64,000 bases of DNA from Bremia lactucae (taxonomy: Eukaryota > Oomycota > Peronosporomycetes > Peronosporales > Peronosporaceae). The position numbers were made by a program, and so were the translations under genes. The stretch lies in the NCBI RefSeq assembly GCF_004359215.1, contig NC_090620.1:527689-591688 (forward strand), written 5' to 3'. Shown in pieces: positions 21,590-31,556 of this stretch. Numbering within the stretch: position 1 is the first letter of the stretch; every line of letters begins with the position of its first letter. The notes beneath the pieces were generated by a model. That model was not told the origin of the DNA. It made no database searches and saw only the letters and a list, made by a program, of their open reading frames with translations.

Positions 21590-24500
21590 ACTTTCCAGGA
21601 TTTGATTCGGCTATTAAGGTCTCCCGCCTGACTGTCTTGGGCCGATATCTTGTGGTGAAAGTATTGGTTGATGGAATGTTTATCTACATTCCCAATGTGT
21701 ATGCACCGGTGGATCGTCAGGACAAACATCAATTCTTTTCGAGTTTGGACACTGAAGTGTTTGACGATAATACAACCCATCTTGTGTTGGGGGACCTGAA
21801 CACCCTGGCGTTTGAAGAAAACTATTCCAGACTTGCAGCTGGGTGATCGAGTCTTCTAGTTCAATTTGAAAGCTACACACGCCCTCGACCCTCGGCTTGA
21901 CTCCTCCTGTTCTGAACTGATATATGACCTAGGCCGGTACAGTTTTCTTGAATGGCTGGCAAAACTAGGTGTCGTTGATCCTAGGAGAATCCAGTACGCT
22001 AACAAGCGTATCTTCACCGGTCCACTTCACCGACGAAATCGTCTAGATTACTTATTGATCTCAGCTCTACTCTCTGACACTCAGGCTCTCGAGGAGGCCA
22101 GAATTTCACTTCAAGGTGCCGCTGCCCGTTTTTGTATTTCTTTCTGTTCGACAACTGGAGAAGAGTTTGACGAGGTCATGCGACTCTATAAGGAGACAGC
22201 AACTAGTACAAATTAATACAACCGAGACACCACGTTTAACTTCCATGCCGCCAACTGCTAAAAATCGACCAAGCACTTATCCCGTAAACTGGATACCGGC
22301 TTATTCCGTTTCTCAATCGAAGAGGTCGAAACACGGGGGGTGACTTCGACTAACCCTCATGAAATATCTCTCCGCTTCTTGGAGTACTAGGGTTGTGTGC
22401 TGGGCGATCCATCCAGTCCGAAGGGCAACCCCCTTCACAAGATGCCATGCAGCAAAAGCTTCTTAGGAGTACTGAGGTTGTGTGCTGGGCGATCCTTCCA
22501 GTTCGACAGGGCAACTCCCCTCAGACGATGCCATGCAGCAAAAGCTTCATGCCTCCATTACGAACTTTGTCTCCCCTCTGGACCGTGCTGTCCTTAATGC
22601 TCCGATTACGGCTGCAGACTTGGCGGCTGCAATTCTTCATCTGCGATCTACTTCGGCGCCGGGTCAGGATGGCCTAACAGCTGGCTTATACCAGGTGTAT
22701 CCGGAAATTTTGGTGAATGCCTAAGCATCGTGTTCCATGATCAACTCCACCGTGAAAAGCTGCTTTTCTCCCAACGCAAATCTGCTGTCATTTTACTCCA
22801 CAAGAAAGATTCGAGTGCGCTCCTTGGCAACTTTCGTGCCCTTGTACAGGTCGATGTCAAGGTGCTGTCGAAAGCGCTGACGTATTGCCTCGAACAAGTA
22901 GCGGCGGAATAATTCAACCAGACCAGGAATTCTTCATCAAAGGTCACTCCATTTACCACCACATCCTGCTTCTTGCTGATCTTCAGGACCTGATAACAGG
23001 TCGAGACGAAGATGCGCATGCGCTATTTCTTAGACTTTGAGAAGGCCTTCGACCGCGTCAACTGGGACTACATGTTTCGCCTGCTTGATCGGAAGGGCTT
23101 TGGCTCGAAATTTTTTCGGTGGGTTCGTCTTCTCTACACCGACCCTCATTTCCATCTTCTGATCAATCAGAACATTCAGCTTGCGGGGCAACTAGGAACC
23201 CCCTGTCGGCTCTTCTTTTTGTCCTAACCACTGAGCTACTTAGAAACGTGTTGCGGTCACACCAAGAGTACGGAATACGCGTTTCCGATGATCACACTTC
23301 CTCGAGCACGTTGTTCGCCGACGACTCGACCCTACTGAGAAGCTCCATCCCCCAATTACAGTTACAGCTCGAGATCATACAGGCGTACTGCAGTGGCTCA
23401 GGCGCAAAGCTCAACCTGTCCAAATCAGTACCCCTTGCGCTAAATCGAAGGACAACTTGTCCATTTCTTCCAGGTATGCGAGTCCTTCAGCAGACAGACA
23501 CGGTAAAGTACCTTGGCATCCCGTTCGGGTAGTCACCAGTTGGTGCTGCCATCGTGAAATTTTCTGGAGCAGCGGTTCTACGAAGGCTTCAAACACTTTT
23601 ACGCCGGGCACGCACGCTTCGAAGAAGCTTACTGGTAGCCCAGACGATGATCCTATCTCGACTGTGGGACTATACACATCATGTCTCCATATCGGTGCCG
23701 ATAGTGCGGAAATGACACTCGACGCTTCATCAATTCGTTTTAAGTGTCCAGCTGATCCCGAATAAATTTCTGCACGAGCGCTGCCAAGACGGAGGTTAGG
23801 GTGTCCCTATACTCGACGCCATCCTCAAACGTCAACGTCTTCAGCTACTTTTGCAACTTCTAAGGGACTTGGGCACAATTGAAATACGCGACTGGACAAC
23901 TGCCACCTCCGAGCCTTTGGCACTAATTTTACAGCCTTAGATTTCCTGTCAATCTCGCCAGTTCGTAATGGTCGGATGACCACCTGGCGCCTGGCTTCAA
24001 ATTGGTGGAATAATACGTGGAAGTTGTGGTACTCGCTCCAGTGCGCAGTCACGTGGCACGACCTTCCTCAGAATGATCGCGCGCGTTACCGGCTTTATCA
24101 ACCTATCTGGTTTAATGCCGACGTGGCTCTCCACTACGAGCTCGGTCCAACGGCCCCCACTGCTATCGCTGCATCGGCATGGTGGTGGAGCTGCAGCAAT
24201 GTTTCAGGATGCGCGTGTCCAGTGTATTCGGCGTCAAGTCTCTTTTGGACTTCATCCGTGTGGGGGAGTACAGGCCTTCTTAGAAGATATTAGTCCTACG
24301 CTATTTCGTTTAGGCCCTTACGTCGTTGGCAACTTGGAAACAAGCGCGCTAGCAGCGCACTCTTTACAGAGAAATCGACACAAATCGTCGGGCCATTAGG
24401 TGCATCAATGGTGATTCTGCAGCCAGCCGCGGGTGACCGCGCCTCCTCTTTCCATATCGGGTGTTCTCTTTAGGGGGTCGCCTGCACCTCGTGCCTGCAA

Positions 24501-25225
24501 TTCCCCAGGCTGCGCTTCTGAACGTGGTCTGAATCCCACCGACATCCTAAGAAAAACACACTCCATGTATCTCCACTCCCAATGCGAGATGCTCAACAAG
24601 TGAAAAGCTTCGTGAAGTCCTCGAAGCATTCACGTCGCCTCTTGCTTCCAGTCTACGCCGATCTGCAATTCCGCCTGGCTCTCCGCCTTCTGCCAGTTCG
24701 TTCTCGCTTCTGATTTTTAGAGGAGTCCACTCCCGGCATTCAATTTTGTGTACGAGTTGGCTGTCGCGCCATTGAAACGAAACGACATCTGTTTTTTTTT
24801 AATTCGACCTCGCTGCTTTATTGTGGAGTCATATTTACCGTCTCCTGACGCCTGTCTTCGTGAGACAGGCTTTTTGGATGGACATTATTCTAGCAGCTCA
24901 TCGGAAGTCCCGCTCGGTGTGAGAGCCAGACACGCTCGCCGTCTCCGACGTCTGACACACGCTTCACTCCACTCCATCTGGTTTAACCAGAATCTATGTC
25001 ATTTTGTTAGTCGCCCCCTCCCGACTCCATGTGTCTCCGCGCTGCTAGCCATCTTTTCGAACACGAGCGCGCATATGCGCCACATGCTTCGACGGCGTTA
25101 TGATACTGCTCAGCAATTGGCCTTTCAACGTGTCCTAACGATGCTGGCGCGCGACCAAGCCTTCTCCAGATTTTCTGTCTGCGTACCCTTGTCAGTCAAA
25201 GTCCATCAAAGCCCTAGGTGACTCG
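21590..25225 (+). pseudogene. LINE ORF2: endonuclease and reverse transcriptase, degraded
   Basis: Endonuclease part 21600-21850 (VYAPVDRQDKHQFF, HLVLGDLNT). RT finger motif in 22482-22724 (STSAPGQDGLTAGLY) and palm motif DFEKAFDRVNWDYM (23030-23070). Catalytic FADD at 23314-23325 within SSSTLFADDSTLL, then TDTVKYLGIPFG (to 23529). C-terminal remnants reach about 25220. This is an L1-clade type non-LTR element. Frames change at least six times, so it is dead. A tandem ~85-bp partial repeat lies at 22390-22550 (GTGTGCTGGGCGATCC twice). Confidence 0.8.
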
Positions 25226-25299
25226 ACTCGTTCATGTCCTGGCAGCTTCCTGTATCAAGGCTAGCACTCCGATTCACACACAGTGCAAACAATTTAATC

Positions 25300-25470
25300 T
25301 CCTTCCATTACCGTGGTAAAAGGCCTATTTGCTTCCGAAGCTAAGCTCAATCCGACGAACAGCAGCAGTAGCTATTGGCGTTTCGACTTAGGCATTGGGC
25401 GCTGCCGGCGTGTTAACGCGGCGCGTGCGCTTAGTGCAAGGTTGAGTGGTTTCTTCATTCTTATCCACGT
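25300..25470 (-). repeat. Fragment similar to family C antisense ORF
   Basis: 25405-25450 (CGGCGTGTTAACGCGGCGCG and beyond) closely matches 50538-50585, part of the antisense frame of Gypsy family C. It is a small displaced piece, at the boundary between the LINE and the next reading frame. Confidence 0.5.
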
Positions 25471-25483
25471 TTGGGTCACGACA

Positions 25484-25913
25484 CCATGGATTTCGCCGTA
25501 CTCCCGCACAATTTCGAAAAATACCCGGAACGATCAAGCGCATATGCCGAATTTTTTGCCACCGATCTGCCGATTATCAAGTTGATTGCCGACAGTCCAA
25601 AGGACGACGGCGCATGTCACGCCTTGAAGATGGCCTTCGAGCTGATGGGAGGCTTGGACGAGGCGGCCGCGACGTTGGGCCTCCTTGCGCAAGAGTACTT
25701 GAAGCGGACGAGACTGAGCGACAGCGGGCGATTTGGGAGCTTGAGGTTCGGACAGCTGACCCAGTTTCTCCGGGATGAGGTTCCCCGGACAGGATGGGCC
25801 GTAGAAAAGAAGACGTTCATGCGGAACTGCTATCAGGGTGTGGGTCTACACCCACAGGGCATAGTGCAGGTGGTCTGTCGTAAGGAAGATTTGCTTGAAG
25901 ATGGAGCGTATGT
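25484..25913 (+). CDS. Unidentified reading frame truncated by an LTR-D insertion
   Basis: A good-looking frame beginning at an ATG near 25484 (MDFAVLPHNFEKYPERSS) and reading to the start of LTR-D at 25911, where it is interrupted. The ~143 residues include acidic and hydrophobic helices (ALKMAFELMGGLDEAAATLG) and end with GIVQVVCRKEDLLEDGA. I do not recognise a domain. It could be the N-terminus of a retroelement gag or a host gene fragment. Preceding sequence is a shard of a Gypsy antisense ORF, so a transposon origin is slightly favoured. Confidence 0.4.
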
Positions 25914-26400
25914 AACGGGGCACCTTGCACTAGTACTGATAAGTACTAGTTAACCTTACACCGATTACAGTGTAGGTGAGGTGCCGCGAAACTTCACGGC
26001 ACAAAAGAAGGTTTCTACGTAGCTAAAGGGCTTTAGCTATCAAAGCCTCAAAGGATGATAATTAGGGAGAAGTAAAACTGTATTAAAATATTAAGTTTCC
26101 TACGTAATCTACTACTGAACTTATCATATTAATAACAAACTAAGTATGGCGCTTCCTTGCGCACCGCACAATCGTTTCTTATAACAATTGGCGGTGTTGA
26201 TGTAGACTTAAATCAACCAATCAATAGAGCTAATGTCTTATTGCATCAATATTATCCAATTCGGAAATATTGGAACTATTTAAGTCAAAACTGTTAAAAA
26301 GAATAATATTATACTTCTTTATTCATTTCCTTCGTAGGAATTAATATTTATAATTCCTCTTATAGGAAATAATACTTATGTAACCGGGCACTCCGTTACA
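25911..26400 (-). mobile_element. LTR, family D (490 bp), 3' LTR of a minus-strand element
   Basis: Begins TGTAACGGGGCACC and ends CACTCCGTTACA; homologous to the solo LTRs at 43452-43936 and 53398-53881. A polypurine tract (minus strand TGGTTGGGGGGGTGA, 26401-26415) adjoins, so this is the 3' LTR of an element lying to its right on the minus strand. It contains hairpins such as CTAGTACT-GATA-AGTACTAG. Confidence 0.8.
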
Positions 26401-26531
26401 TCACCCCCCCAACCAACAGTCGCTATAGTGACTGATGTAGGGTGACAGGAAGTGTATCCCCGTAATTTTGCATTATTGGTTTTAATCAAATAGCGACTTA
26501 ATTTTCATTAATTGATTTTGCCAAAACCAAC

Positions 26532-27090
26532 ATGGCGACGTACAAGTCGGTGCGCGTGGGCCGTGAGGCCGCAAAGCTGACAGCTGCGCGGATCAGTGCA
26601 GCTGTTGGTTATGCAAATGCTTTAGTAGACGCTATTGCGTCTACTGCGGGGAATACATCACCTCCTACTCCCATTGTAGGTGACTCAAACATGTCATTTG
26701 TTGATGACATTGCAGGTGACGGTGACAAGTCTCCTGCTACACCAATTTTAGGTGACTGGACCAAGTCACCAGCATCGCTCGACTCATTGTCTACTGTAAA
26801 GGCCGCTGCATCACCCGGGGCCGAGTCCGATAAGCATTTGGGTTCTAACGTGACAACCAGAGAGGTAATGACGAGGTTGTTCGACTCGTCGGACCTCTTT
26901 GTTGGGGAGGGGCGATGACCGCTTTGGTGACGTTAGTATGCGTCACCAGGAACTAAGTGGTCGCGAAGGGAAGAGTGCTGCGGGTCAGGCTAGTTCGTAT
27001 CACCAGGAAAGGAGTGATTCTAGGGATCGCTCCAAGGGCCAAGTTAACGTTAACGTTAAAATGAGCCAGCAGGAGAGGGAACACTCGTAA
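26532..27090 (+). pseudogene. Antisense reading frame next to LTR-D
   Basis: Plus-strand frame of 128 aa starting MATYKSVRVGREAAKL, Ala-rich at first, then repeated short units of the type SPxTPIxGD (PPTPIVGDSN, SPATPILGDW). It continues in a shifted frame to 27050 with Gln/Arg/Ser-rich sequence. RNase H follows on the minus strand, so the frame is antisense to the element, as in families A and C. No known domain. Confidence 0.5.
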
Positions 27091-27592
27091 TGAGTGTTGC
27101 AACAGTGCGATTATTTTCGCTGTTGGAATGCACTGCTGACTCGAAATCGGGTCGGCGTGATAACGCATCAGCGACGACATTAAGTCGTCCTCGTTTATAT
27201 TCCACGGAGAAATTATACTCCGCGAAAAAGGATAGCCACCTCGCCATTCTTTGCGAGACGTGTGGGCTATTTACGGCCGTGCGTAATGACGCATGGTCCA
27301 TATATACGATGAACGGTCTATCTCCGAGAAATAGACCCTAAACTTAGCCAGTGCATATTTCATGGCAAGGAGTTCCTTGTCATGCACTGGGTAATTGCGA
27401 TCAGCTGGTTGCAGCTGACGCGATAGGTAACAGACGACGCGCTCCGCGCCGTCTGTATCGTATTGCATTAACGCACAGCCGATTGCGAAATCGCTGGCGT
27501 CACAGACCACATGAAATGGTCTGTCTTGATCTGCAATTGCCAAGATAGGCGATTGCATCAAGCTCTGCTTGATACCTACGAAGGAACGCTGG
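27056..27592 (-). pseudogene. Gypsy family A RNase H fragment
   Basis: Minus-strand frames with PFHVVCDASDFAIGCALMQ, YPVHDKELLAMKYALAKF and VVADALSRRPDF, the typical Ty3/Gypsy RNase H order. Integrase, expected next, is missing, and the antisense ORF follows directly. The 5' side joins an inverted RT segment at about 27593, inside a short hairpin. Confidence 0.8.
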
Positions 27593-28370
27593 TGATCGAT
27601 AAATTCTTTATCGATCGATTAAAAGCGGGCCATGTATGGGAGTCAACCTTTCCACATAGCTCTCCGACCTTTTGGGTGCAAAAGGCCGCAGGAGGGTGAC
27701 GGATAGTGCACGCATTCAATAAACTGAATGCTGCAACGCTACCCGGCTCAATCGCCGATACCTAGAAAATACGTAATCATAGATGGAATAAGAGTACCAT
27801 CTTTTCGTCTATGGATCTGATGGATGGACTTTATCAGATCCTTATGCGTGAACGGGACATCCCGTACACAGAAGTGAGCACTCCCAGTGGGTTGCTCTGG
27901 GATTGGCTAGTTATACCAAAAGAGCTTAGCAATGCCCCTGCAACATTCAACTGATGCGTAACGAATATGATGAGACCGGTGCGAGAATTCGCACCGAGTT
28001 ATTTTGACGATGTATTCGTCCATAGCCGGGCAATGGACGGAAAGACGGACGTGGAAGTTCATGAAACTCACGTTTGTCAGGCTCTTACACTTATGCAAAA
28101 GCATAAGTTGTACGCAATTCTCAAAAAGTATATTCGCTGCAAGTGGAATACCACTTGTTAAGTGCATTGTCGGAAAACACGGCGTGCGGCCTGATCTTGA
28201 AAAGATCAAGGCAATTACTGACATACCAGTTCCAGTCGATGTCAAGGGACTTAGAAAGTTTCTTGGATTAGCGGCGTACTTGCACAAGTACTCCCGCAAT
28301 TATACCGAGAGACAGGTCATTTCTCTCGTCTCTTGAAAAAAGACGAGAAATGGCTATGGAACGCTGATTG
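27593..28370 (+). pseudogene. Gypsy family A reverse transcriptase, inverted segment
   Basis: Plus-strand RT with VIDKFFIDRLKAGHV, IFSSMDLMDGLYQILM, YFDDVFVHSRAMDG and GLRKFLGLAAYLHKYS, broken by several stops. It is the same sequence type as 14920-15600 but opposite in strand to the RNase H before it and the linker after it. Both ends carry halves of hairpins seen intact in the unrearranged copy. Confidence 0.8.
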
Positions 28371-28980
28371 AAAGTATTTGTTCACGAGGCAGTGGCCACT
28401 GCTTCATGACACTGTACTTCGAGCCCGATTTGAGCTCGATCGAAATGACTTTAACCTTTGGCAACTCGCATGGAACTGCTTCAGGGAATGACATCCCCGA
28501 ATTCAATCAAATCCTTGTTTAAGGAATTGTCTTATGTGACTTTCAGTATTGATAGTATATCACTCAATCCGAGTCTTCACATCGACGGCACTTTCGTCCA
28601 TCGATGAGCTGCTGGCTGCAGAAATTGTTGCTGACCGAATATCGTTTACGTTCCTCTGTGACAAGTACGTAGATCTGCTTGTTTCTACCACTATGCAGAT
28701 CTCTTAAGAACCGCTTGGGATTTATCCACAGGCTGCCGAGGGATCAATTCCACGGGATGCTAAAGTCTAGTCACTTCAGCATTAACTTTTTGAGGGGATT
28801 TCTCCTCAAGTACATGTGGACTTATTCCCTCAACGTCATCCGACTGTGATTGCGCTACCACAGTGGGGTCCTCTTCGGTCGACTCTCTACTCGACCTAAG
28901 ATCATGGTTTTGTCCATTTTGGACAACCGATATCTTCCTTGAACGTCGCTTGCTAGGCGTACATTCATGTCTCAATCCAC
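28371..28980 (-). pseudogene. Gypsy family A protease-RT linker
   Basis: Nucleotide homolog of 15600-16360 on the same (minus) strand, for instance CACGAGGCAGTGGCCACTGC. The minus-strand frame starting at 29071 has SKRRSRKISVVQNGQ. It is internally shortened relative to the other copy. Confidence 0.65.
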
Positions 28981-30390
28981 TATCTCTTAGTATAGGGGAG
29001 TCGAAGAAGACTATCTTAAGATGGTTTGTCGAGTTGATGCCATAAGGGCTCGTCACATCGTCGACAAGCAAAGCAAAACTTAGGCACTAGGCATTAAGTT
29101 TCACGACCCATATGTCTTTGGGTCGCTAGATGCTTTTAAAGCCCGGCTCAAACAGACGTTGAACCGCCTAGGGGTGAGTTCAGACCTCGGACAGAGCTTC
29201 TGAAACTCAAACAAGGCAAGCGTGATGTGCACGCTTATGCCCAGCAAATATGACTCTTAGCGAGTGTATCACAAACAGCTCAATACATGACACACGTTGA
29301 TTACGGTGTTCATGCAAGGTCTTACGGATGGTCCCGTAGAGACCCACCTGTTCCGCTTGGAGCTGGATACGGTTGAAGAAGCAATATCCGTTGCGGAACA
29401 GGAGGACTTTTGCTTGAAACAGGCTCAAGCTAGTTCGTCACCGTATCGTCTTACAAGACGATACGAGCTTGGAGGTCCAGAACCTATGGACCTCTTATAT
29501 GTCGAAAGCGAGAAACCTTCCTTTTCGAACAATAAGCGATTGCAGAAATGCAATCTCTGTCAAAATTTAGGACACTACGCTCATGAGTGTAGTGCCCCAC
29601 GCCCATTACCAAGAGGTACTGAAAGTAATTATGGACCGAATGCCCAAAAGGGCTACGGTCGCGGGTCCGACGTTGTTGCAAAATCGCAACTGCGAGGCGG
29701 ACCGCCAAAAAACGGTCGGGGTCAGTAGGGGCGCAACGCCCTACTGATCCAGCAACCTCAAGAGAAATTGCAAATTTCTTGACTAAAGTTGCTCCAGACA
29801 CAAAATCAGTATGTGTCTCTGCACCTGGTGATGAGGTATCCTCATCACCTTGAAGATAAAAGTGACAAAAATTTGTCAGAGCCCTAGTGGACTGTGGGGC
29901 GTCGAATAACTTCATTCGTCGCCAGTCGCTAGAAGGACGTAGGCTCAGATATGATGAGCGCGACATCTCTCCAACGAGGATGATGGTCCGTCTAACGACA
30001 GGCGCATCGATAACAGTAATGAAACGCGTAGTGAAATTTCACTGCACTTTAAAAGAATTACAGTACGATGATGATTACATCGTACTGATTTTGGATGCCA
30101 AATTTGGTGTCATCCTAGGTTTACCTTGGCTCAAAAATATGAGCCAAGAATCAGCTGACAGCATCGATCCGTATAGATGCCTGCCACTTGTTCATCAGAT
30201 GGCCATCTGATGAACGTCTTGGAGCGTCCACAAGCGTGTGGATGTACTACGAGTGAGTGTGATGGCCTCACTTGAGGTACGGTCGTTAGTACGAATACAC
30301 AAGATCTCAGTGTGATTACTAATCACCCTGTGGAGTCAGCTGCCAGCGGCTGTGCGAATGCACAGGCAGCGCCGAAGGTCCACCACTCGA
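28981..30390 (+). pseudogene. Gypsy family A gag (CCHC) and protease, inverted segment
   Basis: Plus-strand gag: DAFKARLKQTL, LITVFMQGLTDGPVETHL, then a zinc knuckle CNLCQNLGHYAHEC (CX2CX4HX4C) near 29550-29590, ending at the stop at 29728. The protease follows (29887-30210) with DCGASNNFIRR replacing the usual D(S/T)G, and VILGLPWL. The order gag-protease is normal within the segment, but the segment is inverted with respect to the flanking linker and gag start. Stops interrupt the first 300 bp. Confidence 0.8.
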
Positions 30391-31014
30391 ATAGTCAGTC
30401 GATCTTTGAGGTTTTGGGACGACGCGTGTGCGTCATCCCAGGTACAGGGGTCTGTACCTGTTGAACTTCAACAGTTCTGCCTGTTGAAATAATTGCTGAT
30501 TAAGCAAGGCTACCTTATCCTTCGCCTCGTCAAGTTCATATTGTATGAACTTGGCGATGGCTGAACGGAGGGCATCTCTGTCCACACCGGACAGCATGGC
30601 CAAGATGGCATTGTTCCCTATGGTCCAACTCATTCGTTCGACCGCACTCTTTTCTATGTCACTTACAAAAAGAGTAGCTATCACGCGAAACGTGATGCGT
30701 ATTTCCATTATCACCTGCGGTCCTTGGACGGACTACAAAGTGCTACACGGTGTAACGGGGCACTACTGACTTGTACTGCTTCAGTACAAGTACACCTTGC
30801 ACTGCTTCAGTGCGAGTGGTGTCTCACGTCACTTCACGTACACTAGTACGTGCAGAGAAGACTCCCTTTAAAACACTTTCTTTAAAGAGGGTTATTTTAA
30901 AGCTGTATTAAATATAATTAAGTGCTTCTGGTTCTATCTATTAAATACTAACTTAATTATAAATTAATACAAAACATGTAAAAAAGTCTTATCTGTCCCT
31001 CTCTTTGGGCGCGT
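30391..31014 (-). mobile_element. Gypsy family A gag start, primer-binding site and partial 5' LTR
   Basis: Minus-strand frame 30714-30433 (SAVERMSWTIG, ALRSAIAKFIQYELDEAKD) with a likely coiled coil. Upstream on the minus strand is a degraded primer-binding site, and LTR-A occupies 30751-31014. LTR-A is cut at 31015 by the family B element. It is the counterpart of 6282-6807. Confidence 0.7.
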
Positions 31015-31496
31015 TGTAATGGGGCACACATCGGTGGAGAACCGTTGTTGTGGTACATTTACTTTAGGGGTAAAGTACACTTTTATCATATTCTAAAATA
31101 TTTAATTACTTAGATCCCATTTATTATGGGTAACAAATACGGTCGCCGCCAGATATAAATCTAGCGGCCGAAATCTATTTTAAATTAGCTCGGGAAGATT
31201 TTTGATCTAAATAATTAAATAAACAGCAGTTTCCCATTTGATCTTAAAGCGTTCAGTGCCTTCCTAAGGCTTGCGCATTGATCTGTAAGAGATAGAAGCC
31301 TTTCTAAGGTATATCCTCTTCGGTACTAGTTGCCACCTAGTTCTACGAAGCCCTGAATCCCTTGAACTAGATTTCCTTAATCTTTAATAGCTTGTACGAC
31401 TCCCTGAGTTGTTAAACCCATTAGTTCAATAGAACTAAGTACTATCTGAGTCAGAAAGTCTTTCTCTGACTTTAGAAGCAAGGTAGCTCCGCTGAA
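31015..31496 (+). mobile_element. 5' LTR of Gypsy family B
   Basis: Begins TGTAATGGGGCACAC and ends near GTAGCTCCGCTGA; about 480 bp. Orientation follows from the adjoining primer-binding site and gag. Copies at 42018-42479 and 54832-55291 end GTAGCTCCGCTACA. It interrupts LTR-A at TGGGCGCGT. Confidence 0.85.
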
Positions 31497-31498
31497 CC

Positions 31499-31515
31499 TG
31501 GTAGCACTCGTAGTC
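31499..31515 (+). promoter_or_regulatory. Primer-binding site of Gypsy family B
   Basis: TGGTAGCACTCGTAG two to three bases after the LTR, complementary to a tRNA 3' end reading GTGCTACCA, as in initiator tRNA-Met-like acceptors. Family A has the matching TGGTAGCAC at 56992-56984 (minus strand). Confidence 0.6.
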
Positions 31516-31556
31516 AATCTACGTCTGAGTCTTTACAAGACTAAACCCTCACGAAA

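Noticed and set aside
11335..30750. CRISPR-like array, because of many regular hairpins
   Set aside because: The hairpins differ in sequence and there is no repeated unit with spacers; the context is eukaryotic retroelements.
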